64,000 nucleotides of DNA from Sinomonas sp. ASV322 (GCF_030908245.1 NZ_JAVFJJ010000008.1:1-64000), one strand, 5' to 3'. Shown: positions 43,579 through 53,261, counted from the stretch's first letter. Numbers and translations: made by a program. Notes: generated from the sequence alone by a model not told the origin.

Positions 43579-44574
43579 GTGAACCGCTACAAGGCCCCGA
43601 CGATCGTCCAGCTCGCAAAGCTCCTCGGCGTCGCGCCGTCGACCGTGTCCCGGGCCTTCACGGACCCCGGCAAGCTCCTGCCCGAAACCGTGGACAGGGT
43701 GCGGCGCAAGGCGAGCGAGATCGGGTACGTGCCGAACAATCACGCGCGCGCTCTCATCACGGGCCGCTCGAGCATCGTCGGGCTCATCGTCCCGGACATC
43801 GCGAACCCGTTCTTCCCGCCGATCCTGCGTCAGGCCCAGCGCACCGCGGAGGAGCAGGGGCTCTCGCTCATCCTTGCGGACTCCGACGGCGATCCGGAGC
43901 GCGAGCTGCAGCTCGTCGGGAGGATGACGCCGCAGGTCGAGGGCCTCGTGCTGGCGGCGTCGCGCCTCCCGGAGAAGAGCCTCGTCACGATCGCGGAGCG
44001 GCTTCCCACCGTGCTGGTCAACCGCGACGTCGAGGGGATTCCGCGGGTTCTTGTGAGCGCCGACGAGGCCCTCGACTTGGCCGTCGCAACGTTTGTCCGC
44101 GATGGCCATCGGAGCCTCGCGTACGTGGGCGGGCCCCCGGAATCGTGGTCCAACGCGCAGCGGGCCAGCCGGGTCGAGCGGTCCGCGCGCGAGCACGGGC
44201 TCCCGATGGCACGCTTGGAGGCACCCGGCGGAACCTACTCCGAGGGCTTCGACGTGGCGCGCGCGGTGACCAGCGCGGGGGCGACCGCGGTCATCGCGTT
44301 CGACGACGTCATCGCCCACGGCCTCATTTCGGGCTTCCAGGCCGCGGGCCTGAGCGTGCCGCACGACGTAAGTGTGCTCGGCTGTGACGACACCCTCTCA
44401 ACGACCACGTACCCGCCCCTCTCGAGCATTTCCCTCGACCTGCGGGGAGCCGGCCGCTTGGCTGTCGAGACGCTGCGGGCATCGGCTGGCCCTTCTGCCG
44501 CCGCGCCCGCGCGATTCGAGCTCGAGGGAAAGCTCGTGCTCCGGGGCTCGACCGGTCGAGCCCCGGAGCGGTAA
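43579..44574 (+). CDS. LacI-family regulator of the amino-sugar operon
   Basis: 331 residues, GTG start with a purine tract (GGGGG) before it. HTH: TIVQLAKLLGVAPSTVSRAFTDP; hinge YVPNNHARALITGRSSIVGLIVPDIANPFF; effector domain to LGCDDTLSTTTYPPLSSISL and the DLRGAGRLAVETL tail. Last gene of the operon; it probably binds the CG-centred operator at 38704-38727 and responds to an amino sugar or its phosphate. Its last codons form a perfect palindrome. Confidence 0.92.
   Translation: MNRYKAPTIVQLAKLLGVAPSTVSRAFTDPGKLLPETVDRVRRKASEIGYVPNNHARALITGRSSIVGLIVPDIANPFFPPILRQAQRTAEEQGLSLILADSDGDPERELQLVGRMTPQVEGLVLAASRLPEKSLVTIAERLPTVLVNRDVEGIPRVLVSADEALDLAVATFVRDGHRSLAYVGGPPESWSNAQRASRVERSAREHGLPMARLEAPGGTYSEGFDVARAVTSAGATAVIAFDDVIAHGLISGFQAAGLSVPHDVSVLGCDDTLSTTTYPPLSSISLDLRGAGRLAVETLRASAGPSAAAPARFELEGKLVLRGSTGRAPER
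44538..44569. repeat. 32-bp perfect palindrome in the end of the lacI gene
   Basis: GCTCCGGGGCTCGA-CCGG-TCGAGCCCCGGAGC reads identically on both strands. It covers the codons for VLRGSTGRAPE, finishing 3 bases before the stop. It may act as a transcription terminator overlapping the coding end. Confidence 0.9.
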
Positions 44575-44602
44575 CCCGGCTTCTCGACGGGGACAACGCC
44601 CC

Positions 44603-44632
44603 GGCCCGCCGCGGACAATGCCGCGACGGGCC
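44603..44632. terminator. Hairpin between convergent operons
   Basis: GGCCCGCCGCGG (44603-44614) / CCGCGACGGGCC (44621-44632), 12 bp with one mismatch, 28 bp after the lacI stop and 35 bp before the end of the convergent ABC gene. Usable in both directions. Confidence 0.7.
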
Positions 44633-44666
44633 AGAGGGGATGGCTGCGGCGGACTGCCGCGGGGGC

Positions 44667-46787
44667 TCAGGCCTCCTGCGAACCGCCCACCGAGGCTCCG
44701 CCGCCGGGCCGAGCGCCAGCCGCCGCGGCGCCGGCCGTGGCCGCAGCGGCCTCGGCGTCGAGATCTTGGCCGCCCGCGAACTGGCTCATGTACAGGCGGT
44801 GGTACGCGCCGCGCCGGTCGAGCAGTTCATCGTGGTTGCCCTGCTCGACGATCCGGCCGTTCTCCATGACGAGGATCGTGTCCGCGTCGCGGATCGTCGA
44901 GAGGCGGTGCGCGATGACGAACGACGTGCGATCCGTCCGCAGCGCCCGCATGGCCTTCTGCACGAGCAGCTCGGTGCGGGTGTCCACGGACGACGTCGCC
45001 TCGTCGAGGATGAGCAGCGACGGGTTCGAGACGAAGGCGCGAGCGATCGTGATGAGCTGCTTCTCGCCCGCGGAGACGTTCGTGCCCTCCTCGTCGATGA
45101 CCGTCTCGTAGCCGTCCGGAAGCGCGCGCACGAAGCGATCCACGTACGTCGCCTTCGCGGCCGCCATGACCTGCTCCTCGGTCGCGTCGAGGTTGCCGTA
45201 GCGGATGTTGTCGTAGATCGTGCCGCCGAAGAGCCACGCGTCCTGGAGGACCATCCCGACCTTGGACCGCAGCTCGGCCCGCGAGAGGTCGCGGATGTCC
45301 ACGCCGTCGAGCGTGATCCGGCCCGACTGGATCTCGTAGAACCGCATGACGAGGTTCACGAGCGTCGTCTTGCCAGCTCCAGTCGGGCCGACGATCGCGA
45401 CCGTGTGGCCGGGCTCGGCCGTGAGCGAGAGGTCCTCGATGAGCGGCTTGTCGTCGGAGTAGGAGAAGTACACGTTCTCGAACGTGACGTGCCCGTCCGT
45501 GACGTCCGGGAGGTGCTTCGTGGCCGTCTCCGGATCCTGCTCCTCCGCGTCGAGCAGCTCGAACGTGCGCTCGGCCGAGGCCACACCGGACTGGAGCATG
45601 TTCGCCATGCCCGCGATCTGGCCGAGCGGCTGCGTGAACTCACGCGAGTACTGGATGAACGCGGTCGCGTCGCCGAGGCTCATCTGCCCCGCCGCGACGC
45701 GGAGGCCGCCGATCACGGCGATCCCGACGTACGCGAGGTAGCTCACCCAGTTCATGATCGGGAAGATCATGCCCGAGACGAACTGGGCGCCGAACGAGGC
45801 CCGATACAGCTCCTCGTTCTTGCCGTCGAAGCGCGTGACCATATCTTCCTGCCGGCCGAAGACGGTCGCGAGCTCGTGGCCCGAGAACGACTCCTCGATC
45901 TGGCCGTTGAGCGCGCCCGTGTTCTTCCACTGCGCTTGGAAGAGCTTCTGGCTCCGCGCACCGATGACGCCCGCGACAACGCCCGAGAGCGGAAGCGCGA
46001 TGAGGGCGATGAGGGCCAGCTGCCACGACACGATGAACATCATGACGACGATGCCGAGCACCTGGAGGAGCGACGACAGCAGCTGCGAGAAGGCCTGCTG
46101 GAGCGCCTGCTGGATGTTGTCGACGTCGTTCGTCACGCGCGAGAGCACGTCGCCGCGCTGGCGCGTGTCGAAATAGCCGAGCGGGAGCCGGTTGAGCTTC
46201 GCCTCGACCTCGCGGCGGAGGCCGGCGACGACCCGCATCACGAGCCGGTTGAGGATGTACCCCTGCGCCCACATGAAGATGCCCGCCACGAAGTACATGA
46301 GCAGGATCACGGCGATGAGGAACGTGAGCTCGTTGAAGTCGATGCCCTTGCCCGGCACGAGGTTCATGCCCGAGAGCATGTCCGCGAAGTTGCCCTGGCC
46401 CTGGGACCGGAGCCTTTCGATGACCTGTTCCTTCGAAACCCCTGCGGGCATCTGCTTGCCGATGACGCCCGCGAAGATGACGTCCATCGCCTTGCCGAGG
46501 ATCTTCGGCGCGATGACCGTGAGGACCACGGAGACGGTGATGAAGACGACGACGATCCCCATCCTCCCCGCCTCCGGCTTGAGCAAGCCCATGAGACGCT
46601 TCGCGCTCGGGCCGAAGTTCTTGGCCTTCTTCGCGGGCATCGAGCCCCAGGCCCCGCCGTCGGCCTCGGTTGGGCGGTACTCCTCCTCTTCGACCTCGTC
46701 GTGGGGAGCGTGGCCTGCGGGGTTCTCGGCAGCGGTTCCAGCAGTCGCCGTCTTCGTGTTCTTGCCGTGCGTGTTGTCGGTGCTCAT
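44667..46787 (-). CDS. Heterodimeric ABC multidrug exporter, second subunit
   Basis: Fused membrane and ATPase half-transporter, 706 residues, with a 60-residue acidic N-terminal tail (EVEEEEYRPTEADGGAW). Six membrane helices (MGIVVVFITVSVVLTVIAPK; LTFLIAVILLMYFVAGIFMW). ATPase: Walker A GPTGAGKTTLVNL, signature NVSAGEKQLITIARA (SAGEKQ rather than SGGQ), Walker B LLILDEATSSVDTRTE with catalytic Glu. It pairs with the upstream subunit, whose stop/start overlap by 4 nt. Ala/Gly-rich C-terminal tail. Likely exports drugs or peptides; no regulator adjacent except the distant MarR. Confidence 0.93.
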   Translation of the reverse strand: MSTDNTHGKNTKTATAGTAAENPAGHAPHDEVEEEEYRPTEADGGAWGSMPAKKAKNFGPSAKRLMGLLKPEAGRMGIVVVFITVSVVLTVIAPKILGKAMDVIFAGVIGKQMPAGVSKEQVIERLRSQGQGNFADMLSGMNLVPGKGIDFNELTFLIAVILLMYFVAGIFMWAQGYILNRLVMRVVAGLRREVEAKLNRLPLGYFDTRQRGDVLSRVTNDVDNIQQALQQAFSQLLSSLLQVLGIVVMMFIVSWQLALIALIALPLSGVVAGVIGARSQKLFQAQWKNTGALNGQIEESFSGHELATVFGRQEDMVTRFDGKNEELYRASFGAQFVSGMIFPIMNWVSYLAYVGIAVIGGLRVAAGQMSLGDATAFIQYSREFTQPLGQIAGMANMLQSGVASAERTFELLDAEEQDPETATKHLPDVTDGHVTFENVYFSYSDDKPLIEDLSLTAEPGHTVAIVGPTGAGKTTLVNLVMRFYEIQSGRITLDGVDIRDLSRAELRSKVGMVLQDAWLFGGTIYDNIRYGNLDATEEQVMAAAKATYVDRFVRALPDGYETVIDEEGTNVSAGEKQLITIARAFVSNPSLLILDEATSSVDTRTELLVQKAMRALRTDRTSFVIAHRLSTIRDADTILVMENGRIVEQGNHDELLDRRGAYHRLYMSQFAGGQDLDAEAAAATAGAAAAGARPGGGASVGGSQEA

Positions 46788-48559
46788 GCGATCTCCCCCA
46801 CTTCCGTGCCGATCGTGCCCGCCACACTCTCGGCCTCTTCGGCCGAGATCTGCGACTGGACGATCTCCTGATAGGTCGGCGACGTCTCGAGCAGCTCGTC
46901 GTGCGTGCCGCGGTCCACGATGCGCCCGTTCTCGAGCACGAGGATCTGGTCGGCGTCGACGATGGTCGAGACGCGCTGGGCGACGATGATGACGGTCGCA
47001 TCCGCCGTCCGGGGCCGGAGCGCGCGCCGGAGCTTCGCGTCCGTCGTGACGTCGAGCGCCGAGAACGAATCGTCGAAGAGATACACCTTCGGCTGGGCCA
47101 CGAGCGCCCTCGCGATGCAGAGACGCTGGCGCTGGCCGCCCGAGACGTTCGTGCCGCCCTGCGCGATCCGCGAGCCGAGGCCGTGGGGCTTCTCACGGAC
47201 GAAATCCGAAGCCTGGGCGACGTCGAGCGCCTCCCACAGTTCGTCGTCGGTCGCGTCCTGCCGCCCGAAGCGGAGGTTGTGCTCGACCGTTCCCGAGAAC
47301 AGGTACGGGCGCTGCGGCACCATGCCCACTCGGGACGTGATCTCGTGGCGGTCGAGCTGCGCGACGGGCACGCCGTCGAGGAGCACCTCGCCGTCGGCCG
47401 TGTCGAAGAGCCGCGGGACGAGGTTGAGGAGCGTCGTCTTGCCGGAACCCGTCGCGCCGATGATCGCGAGGGTCTGGCCTGGGCGGGCCGTGAACGAGAT
47501 GCCGCTGAGGACAGGCTTCTCGGCGCCCGGGTAGCAGAACGAGACATCCCGGAACTCGACGACGCCTTCCCGGCGCGCGGGCGTCACCGGGTTCTCCGGC
47601 TCGCGCATCGAGGGCTCGACGTCGAGGACCTCCCCGATGCGGTCGGCGCACACCATGGCGCGCGGGACCATCATGGCCATGAACGTGCCCATCATGACGG
47701 CCATGAGGATCTGCAGGAGGTACTGCATGAAGGCCGTGAGCGAGCCCACCTGCATGTCGCCCGAGTCGACGCGGTGCCCGCCGAAGAACAGGACGGCCGC
47801 CGTCGCGAGGTGCAGGAAGATCATGATGACCGGGAACATGAGGACGAAGATCGAGCCGACCCTGACCGAGACGTCCGTGAGGGCCTTGTTCGCCTCGCCG
47901 AAGCGCTCCTCCTCGTACGGCTCGCGCACGAACGCGCGCACCACCCGGATGCCGATGATCTGCTCGCGCAGAACGCCGTTGATGCCGTCGATCTTCGCCT
48001 GCATGCCGCGGAACAGCGGCATGAGCAGGTACACGAGATAGCCGACGACGGCGAACAGGAGCGGGACCGAGACCCACACGAGCCACGAGAGGCCAGCATC
48101 CTCGCGCAGCGCCATGATGATGCCGCCCACGCACATGATGGGCGTCGAGACCATGAAGTTGAGGCCCATGAGCAGGACCATCTGGACCTGCTGGACGTCG
48201 TTCGTCCCGCGGGTGATCAGGGTCGGCGCGCCGAAGCGCTGGACGTCCTGCGTCGAGAACGACGAGACCTTGCGGAAGACGCCGCGGCGCAAGTCGCGGC
48301 CGAACGCCATCGAGGTCTTCGAGCCGAAGTAGACGGCGAGGATCGCCGCGATCACCTGGGCGAAGGCGACGCCGAGCATCATGCCGCCTTGGCGCCAGAT
48401 GTAGTCGGTATCGCCCTTCGCGACGCCTTGGTCGATGATCTGGGCGTTGAGGCTCGGGAGGTACAGAGTCGCGATGGTGGTCGCGAGCTGGAAGACCGCT
48501 ACGGCCAGGATCCATGGCCAATAGCGGGCGCCGTAGCGCTTGAGCAGAGTGAACAGCAT
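46784..48559 (-). CDS. Heterodimeric ABC multidrug exporter, first subunit
   Basis: Half-transporter of 591 residues. Membrane domain from YWPWILAVAVFQLATTIATL; ATPase with Walker A GATGSGKTTLLNL, signature NVSGGQRQRLCIARA and Walker B VYLFDDSFSALDVTTD. The residue after the Walker B Asp is Asp instead of the catalytic Glu, whereas the partner keeps Glu: an asymmetric pair with one degenerate ATP site, as in TmrAB/BmrCD-type exporters. Coupled to the second subunit by ATGA overlap. Confidence 0.93.
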   Translation of the reverse strand: MLFTLLKRYGARYWPWILAVAVFQLATTIATLYLPSLNAQIIDQGVAKGDTDYIWRQGGMMLGVAFAQVIAAILAVYFGSKTSMAFGRDLRRGVFRKVSSFSTQDVQRFGAPTLITRGTNDVQQVQMVLLMGLNFMVSTPIMCVGGIIMALREDAGLSWLVWVSVPLLFAVVGYLVYLLMPLFRGMQAKIDGINGVLREQIIGIRVVRAFVREPYEEERFGEANKALTDVSVRVGSIFVLMFPVIMIFLHLATAAVLFFGGHRVDSGDMQVGSLTAFMQYLLQILMAVMMGTFMAMMVPRAMVCADRIGEVLDVEPSMREPENPVTPARREGVVEFRDVSFCYPGAEKPVLSGISFTARPGQTLAIIGATGSGKTTLLNLVPRLFDTADGEVLLDGVPVAQLDRHEITSRVGMVPQRPYLFSGTVEHNLRFGRQDATDDELWEALDVAQASDFVREKPHGLGSRIAQGGTNVSGGQRQRLCIARALVAQPKVYLFDDSFSALDVTTDAKLRRALRPRTADATVIIVAQRVSTIVDADQILVLENGRIVDRGTHDELLETSPTYQEIVQSQISAEEAESVAGTIGTEVGEIA

Positions 48560-48711
48560 CGGTGTCCTTTGGGTCAGGCCCGAACTGGGCGACGCTCACC
48601 GGATCGCTCGTGGAGCAGACCGCTGGGCGGACTCCACGTGGGCAGGCTCGGTGGAGCAGACTCCAGCGTAGACCCGAGTTCTCGCCGGGGGGATCCTCCG
48701 CAGGGAGTAAT

Positions 48712-48750
48712 CTGACAGGCTGCGGACAGGATGTGTCCGCAGCCTGTCAG
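48712..48750 (-). terminator. Strong hairpin, 17-bp perfect stem
   Basis: CTGACAGGCTGCGGACA (48712-48728) / TGTCCGCAGCCTGTCAG (48734-48750) with a 5-nt loop, 60 bp past the MFS stop on the minus strand. It separates MarR-MFS from the ABC exporter genes. Confidence 0.85.
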
Positions 48751-48809
48751 AAGAGGCCCCAGCCTTCGCAAGCTCAGGCCGGATCCCTCGCCGGCGTGGC
48801 CCCAGTCAG

Positions 48810-50894
48810 CTACCCGGCGCTGTGCCGCCCCCGCGTCGCGAGATAGAACGCGGCCTCCTTCTGAAGCTCCCGCTCGGCGTCGAGCTCTGCCTGAATCCGC
48901 GCGAGCTCCGCCGCCGTCTCCGCCTGCTGCCGGGCCGCGGCCTCGTGCTTCGCGGCGAGCTCCTGCTGCGCCGAGAGCTGGTCTGCGAGGCGGGTCATGA
49001 GGCTCGCAAGCTGGCCCTGCTGGCCCGCGAGGAGCCGCTGGGTCTCCTGGAGCGCGGCGAGCGTCTCCGCCGTCGTAGTCGGACCAGCCAACCCGGCCTC
49101 CCCGGGCTCGGCGAGGAGCAGCTGGAGCTCGGCGTCGAGGGCGGAACCTTCTGCCGTGCGGGCGGCGAGGGCCGCGCGAGCCGCGGCGCGCCGCGTCGGA
49201 CTCAGCGGCGCACCGCCGTCGGCCCCATCGGACGACGGCGAGGCGGGCGCCTCGGGTGCCTCGCCGTCGTCGTCCGTCCCTCCCCCGGCGAGCGCCGCGG
49301 ACGGTGCGACGGCCGCCACGGGCGATTCGGCGCCGTCGCCCGCCGCCTGCGAGGCCGGCCGCATGCGCTCGGTGATGTCCACGGTCCGGCGAAGCGGGAC
49401 CTCCTTGATGAAGAGGACCGCGAGGAACGCGACGACCCCGACGATCCCGGCGATGAGGAAGACGCGGGCCGAGGCGTCGCCGAACGCGCTGCGGACGATG
49501 TCCGCGATCGGGGCCGGCATGTCCTTGATGTCGAGGCTCGCGCCGCCGCCCGCGAGCGCCTTGATGCCCTTGGCCTGCAGGCCCTGCGTGATGAGCTCGC
49601 TCGAGCGGTTGTTGAGGACGGCGCCGAGCACCGAGACGCCGACCGCTCCGAAGACCGAGCGGAAGAACGCGACAGTCGAGCTCGCGGCGCCGATGACCCC
49701 GACCGGAACCGTGTTCTGGACCGCGAGGACGAGGTTCTGCATCGTCATGCCGAGGCCGACGCCCAGGAGGAACGAATACACGCCCGTGATGGTGAGATCG
49801 GTCGAGTGGTCGATCGTGCCGAGGAGGCCCATGCCGCCCACGATGAAGACCGTGCCCGCCACGAGGTAGCCCTTCCACTTGCCGAAGCGCGTGATGAGCT
49901 GGCCCGTGACGACCGAGCCGAGGAAGTTGCCCGCGATCATGGGGAGCGTCAGGAGGCCGGCCTCGGTCGGTGTCGCGCCGCGGGCCACCTGGAAGTACTG
50001 GCCGATGAACGACGACGACGCGTACATCGAGACGCCCACCGCCGCCGACGCGATGATGCTGAGCGCGGTCGTGCGGTTCGCGACGATCTTGAGCGGGATG
50101 ATCGGCTGCGCGACCTTCGACTCGACGACGATGAGCAGGATGATGCCGACGAGCGAGCCGCCCACCATCGCGGCCGTCTGCCACGACCACCAGTCGTAGT
50201 AGTCGCGCTGGCCCGCGAACGAGACCCAGATGAGGAGCGTGCTCACGGAGGCCGTGAGGAGGACCGCGCCGAGCCAGTCGATCTTCGCGGTGCGGCGGAC
50301 GTGCTTGAGCTTGAGGGTGGCCTGGATGACGATGAGCGAGATGATCGCGAGCGGGACGCACACGAAGAAGGTCCAGCGCCAGCCGAGCGGCGAGTCCACG
50401 ATGAAGCCGCCCAGAAGCGGGCCGCCGGCCGTGCCGACCGCCATGACGGCGCCCATGTAGCCCGAGTAGCGGCCGCGGTCGCGCGGGGGGATCATCGTGC
50501 CGAGGATCGCCTGGGCGAGCGCAATGAGGCCGCCCATGCCGATGCCCTGCACGACGCGCGCGGCGATCATCTGCGGGATGTCCTGCGCGAGGCCGGCCAC
50601 GACTGAGCCGATCACGAAGATGACGATGTTGAGCTGGGTGAGGAGCTTCTTGTCGAAGAGGTCGGCGAGCTTGCCCCAGATCGGAACCGTCACGGCGCTC
50701 GCGAGGAGGGAGGCCGTGATGACCCACGCGAAGTCGGTCTGCGTGCCCTTGAGGTCCGCCATGATGGTCGGGAGGGCGTTCGAGACGATCGTGCTGCTCA
50801 GGATCGCGGTGAAGAATGCGGCGAGGAGGCCCGAGAGGGCCTCGAGGATCTGGCGGTGGCTCATCTGCGGAGCCGGTGCATCAGCGGGCAGCAA
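48810..50894 (-). CDS. DHA2-family MFS drug exporter with C-terminal coiled coil
   Basis: Proton-coupled efflux pump, 694 residues, 14 helices. Motif A-like GKLADLFDKKLLTQLN, motif C region GGPLLGGFIVDSPLGWRWTFF, and motif B VVQGIGMGGLIAL are present. After helix 14 (VFLIAGIVGVVAFLAVLFI) there are about 180 cytosolic residues: Ala/Pro/Asp-rich linker, then a coiled coil (LAALQETQRLLAGQQGQLAS; ELARIQAELDAERELQKEAA), uncommon in this family. The start is TTG at 50894, set by AGAAGGAGG six bases ahead, inside the end of marR. Function: multidrug export, MarR-controlled. Confidence 0.9.
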   Translation of the reverse strand: MLPADAPAPQMSHRQILEALSGLLAAFFTAILSSTIVSNALPTIMADLKGTQTDFAWVITASLLASAVTVPIWGKLADLFDKKLLTQLNIVIFVIGSVVAGLAQDIPQMIAARVVQGIGMGGLIALAQAILGTMIPPRDRGRYSGYMGAVMAVGTAGGPLLGGFIVDSPLGWRWTFFVCVPLAIISLIVIQATLKLKHVRRTAKIDWLGAVLLTASVSTLLIWVSFAGQRDYYDWWSWQTAAMVGGSLVGIILLIVVESKVAQPIIPLKIVANRTTALSIIASAAVGVSMYASSSFIGQYFQVARGATPTEAGLLTLPMIAGNFLGSVVTGQLITRFGKWKGYLVAGTVFIVGGMGLLGTIDHSTDLTITGVYSFLLGVGLGMTMQNLVLAVQNTVPVGVIGAASSTVAFFRSVFGAVGVSVLGAVLNNRSSELITQGLQAKGIKALAGGGASLDIKDMPAPIADIVRSAFGDASARVFLIAGIVGVVAFLAVLFIKEVPLRRTVDITERMRPASQAAGDGAESPVAAVAPSAALAGGGTDDDGEAPEAPASPSSDGADGGAPLSPTRRAAARAALAARTAEGSALDAELQLLLAEPGEAGLAGPTTTAETLAALQETQRLLAGQQGQLASLMTRLADQLSAQQELAAKHEAAARQQAETAAELARIQAELDAERELQKEAAFYLATRGRHSAG

Positions 50895-51381
50895 GTGGTT
50901 CCTCCTTCTGTGGATCGCGGCCGTGGACGAGGGGCGCGGCGGCGCGATGGCCTGCCGTGCGGAGAGTGTCGGTGAGGCGCCGGATCGAGTCGCCGCACGC
51001 CGCGGCCTCCTCCTCGTCCCAGCCCGCGAGGAAGTCGAGCAGGAGCGCCGTGCGGGCCTCCTCGATCTCGGCGAGCTTGGCCTTGCCGGCCTCCGTGAGC
51101 TCGAGCAGCTGGGCGCGGCGATCCTCCGGATCGGGCGTGCGGGCGACGAGCCCGCGTTCCTCGAGCTCCGCGACGTGTCGGCTCAGCACGGGGGCGCTCA
51201 CGCTGAGCTTCTCGGCAATGTGCACCGCGCGGCCGCCGACTTCGCTGATCATGCGGAGCACTCCGGCTTCCGCCGACCCGACGTTCGTCGACTTGTGCTC
51301 GTGGGCGACGCAGCGCAGCGTGCGCTGGAGGTCGAACACGCTGTGGATGAGCGCCCGGGCTGTCTGCGGCTCTACCGCCAT
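50881..51381 (-). CDS. MarR-family repressor of the MFS exporter
   Basis: 166 residues from ATG 51381 (GAGGGAAG before it; the longer frame to 51441 would run through the promoter). Winged helix: GSAEAGVLRMISEVGGRAVHIAEKLSVSAPVLSRHVAELEERGLVARTPDPEDRRAQLLELTEAG, the DxR wing being canonical. It overlaps the MFS start by 14 bp, so the two are co-translated. Two operators overlap its promoter, indicating autoregulation by a ligand such as an exported drug. Confidence 0.92.
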   Translation of the reverse strand: MAVEPQTARALIHSVFDLQRTLRCVAHEHKSTNVGSAEAGVLRMISEVGGRAVHIAEKLSVSAPVLSRHVAELEERGLVARTPDPEDRRAQLLELTEAGKAKLAEIEEARTALLLDFLAGWDEEEAAACGDSIRRLTDTLRTAGHRAAAPLVHGRDPQKEEPLAAR

Positions 51382-51400
51382 GGCTACTTCCCTCGATTGA

Positions 51401-51441
51401 TTGCTTATAGCAACTATATATCTTGGAGGTTGCTTAGGCAA
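51401..51441 (-). promoter_or_regulatory. marR promoter with two TTGC/GCAA operators
   Basis: Minus-strand promoter: -35 TTGCCT (51441-51436), 17-bp spacer, -10 TATAGT (51418-51413). Two dyads TTGCTTATAGCAA (51401-51413) and TTGCTTAGGCAA (51430-51441) cover the -10 end and the -35, an arrangement expected for autorepression. Confidence 0.82.
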
Positions 51442-51480
51442 ACTAACGTGACGGGCGACGGAGAACCAGCGCCCCTTAAA

Positions 51481-51534
51481 CGTTCAGGGGTCACGTCCCG
51501 TGGGTGAGAACCCACGGAACGTGACCCCTGAACG
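51481..51534 (-). terminator. Long hairpin terminator, about 24-bp stem
   Basis: Outer arms CGTTCAGGGGTCACGT (51481-51496) / ACGTGACCCCTGAACG (51519-51534) and inner arms CCGTGGG / CCCACGG are perfect apart from one mismatch; loop TGAGAA. It lies 33 bp beyond the stop of the TPP enzyme gene and upstream of marR. Confidence 0.88.
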
Positions 51535-51566
51535 GCGGGAGGGCGGGACAGACCGGCGGTGCCGCC

Positions 51567-53261
51567 CTACTGCACCTCGAGGTGCGTCGGCGCAAACATC
51601 TTGAGCTGGGTCTCGACGACGACGACGTTCGGCCCGTCCGCGGCAAAGCCCGCCTCAAGCGCCTCCCGAACGCCCTCGGGCGCCACGCGGCGCGCCGGGA
51701 CGCCGAAGGACTCCGCAAGCTTCACGAAGTCGGGCCGTGAGAGCTCCGTCGCGGTCGCCTTGCCGAACGCGCCGATCATGTACTCGCGCAGGATCCCGTA
51801 CCCGCCGTCGTCGACGATGAGCCACGTGACGGGGACGTTGTGCTGCCTCGCGGTCGCGAGCTCGCTGATCGAATACATCGCCGAGCCGTCGCCCGAGACG
51901 GCGAGCACGCGCGAAGGCCTGCCCGTCGTCTCCAGCCCCACGGCCCCGCCGATCGCGGACGGGAAGCCGAAGCCGAGGCCGCCCGCGCCCTGCGCGGAGT
52001 GGAACTGACCCTCACGGGAGTCCCAGCAGCTCCAGCCCCAATACGCGGCGATCGTCATGTCCCAGAACGTCTGCATGTCGTCCGGCACGGCCGCGCGGAT
52101 GTCCTCCATGAAACGCAGCTCCTTCGCGAGGTCCTGCGACTCAAGGCGCGCGCGGACCGCAGCGAGCGAATCGGCCACGAGCTGCTCGGGGGTCTTCCCG
52201 TGCCAGTCGGGGGCGAGGGTGACTCCGCCCATGGCCGCCTCGAGGGCGCCGTCGATCGCGGCAAGAGCCTGGCCGGCGTCGGCGCGGATGCCGAGGCCAG
52301 GCCGGTTCGACTCGAGGACGCGCGGCTCGGCGTCGATCTGGATGATGCGGCCGCGGGGCTCGAACGTGAAGTAGTTCGACGTGACCTCGCCGAGGGAGGA
52401 GCCGACCACAACGAGGACGTCCGCGTCCTCGAGGACGTCGGTCATGTGCCGGTCCTCGACCCACGACTGGAGCGAGAGCGGATGCGTCCACGGGAACGCG
52501 CCATTGCCGCCCGGCGTGCAGATCACGGGCGCGTGCAGGCGCTCGGCGATCGCGAGGAGCGACTTCTCGGCGCGCCCGCGGCGCGTGCCGCCACCCGCGA
52601 TGATCGCGGGGCGTTCGGCCGCAGTGAGCCACTTGACGGCTTCGCGCACGAGCTCGACGCGCGGCGGGTTGTCCGCGGCGACGGCGAGCGCGTCCTCGAC
52701 CGGCGGGACCACGATTGGATCGAGGAGGACGTTCTGCGGGATCTCAACCCACACCGGGCCCTGCGGCGAGGAGATCGCATCCGTCCACGCGTCCTGGATC
52801 GCGGACGGGATGCCCGAGGCGTGCTGGATGAGCCGCTGGCTCTTCGTGACGTTCGCCGCCGAGGCCTTCTGGTCGTCGAGCTGGTGCAGCATGCCCTTGC
52901 GGCGCGCGCCGAGGCCCTCGAGAGGGATCTGGCTCGCGATCACGACCATCGGGACGCCCGTCGCGTAGGCCTCCTGGAGCCCGGCGAGCGAAGTCAGCGC
53001 GCCGGGGCCGGTCGAGAGGAACAGCACGCCGACTTCGCCCGTCGCGCGCGAGTAGCCGTCCGCCGCGAACGCCGAGTTGTTCTCGACGCGGCTCGAGACG
53101 AACTTGAGATTCCCGCGGCCCATGGCGTCGAAGAGGCCGAGCGCATGCTGGCCCGGGATTCCGAAGACCGTCTTCGCGCCGAGCGCCTCGAGCGTCTCGA
53201 CGACGAGGTCGCCGCCGTTGCGGTACTGGTCGCGCTGCTCAGCTGCCGACTGCATGGTCAT
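51567..53261 (-). CDS. Thiamine-pyrophosphate enzyme, acetolactate-synthase-like
   Basis: ThDP-dependent enzyme, 564 residues, three-domain fold. Pyr domain: [20 protein letters not shown], catalytic Glu in [21 protein letters not shown], then [17 protein letters not shown]. Central domain: [12 protein letters not shown] domain: ThDP motif [35 protein letters not shown] (GDG...N-like). No ilvN small subunit is adjacent, so a branched-chain role is unlikely; the ATGA coupling to an agmatinase-family gene suggests a decarboxylase or lyase in guanidino or amino-acid catabolism. Confidence 0.85.
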   Translation of the reverse strand: MTMQSAAEQRDQYRNGGDLVVETLEALGAKTVFGIPGQHALGLFDAMGRGNLKFVSSRVENNSAFAADGYSRATGEVGVLFLSTGPGALTSLAGLQEAYATGVPMVVIASQIPLEGLGARRKGMLHQLDDQKASAANVTKSQRLIQHASGIPSAIQDAWTDAISSPQGPVWVEIPQNVLLDPIVVPPVEDALAVAADNPPRVELVREAVKWLTAAERPAIIAGGGTRRGRAEKSLLAIAERLHAPVICTPGGNGAFPWTHPLSLQSWVEDRHMTDVLEDADVLVVVGSSLGEVTSNYFTFEPRGRIIQIDAEPRVLESNRPGLGIRADAGQALAAIDGALEAAMGGVTLAPDWHGKTPEQLVADSLAAVRARLESQDLAKELRFMEDIRAAVPDDMQTFWDMTIAAYWGWSCWDSREGQFHSAQGAGGLGFGFPSAIGGAVGLETTGRPSRVLAVSGDGSAMYSISELATARQHNVPVTWLIVDDGGYGILREYMIGAFGKATATELSRPDFVKLAESFGVPARRVAPEGVREALEAGFAADGPNVVVVETQLKMFAPTHLEVQ

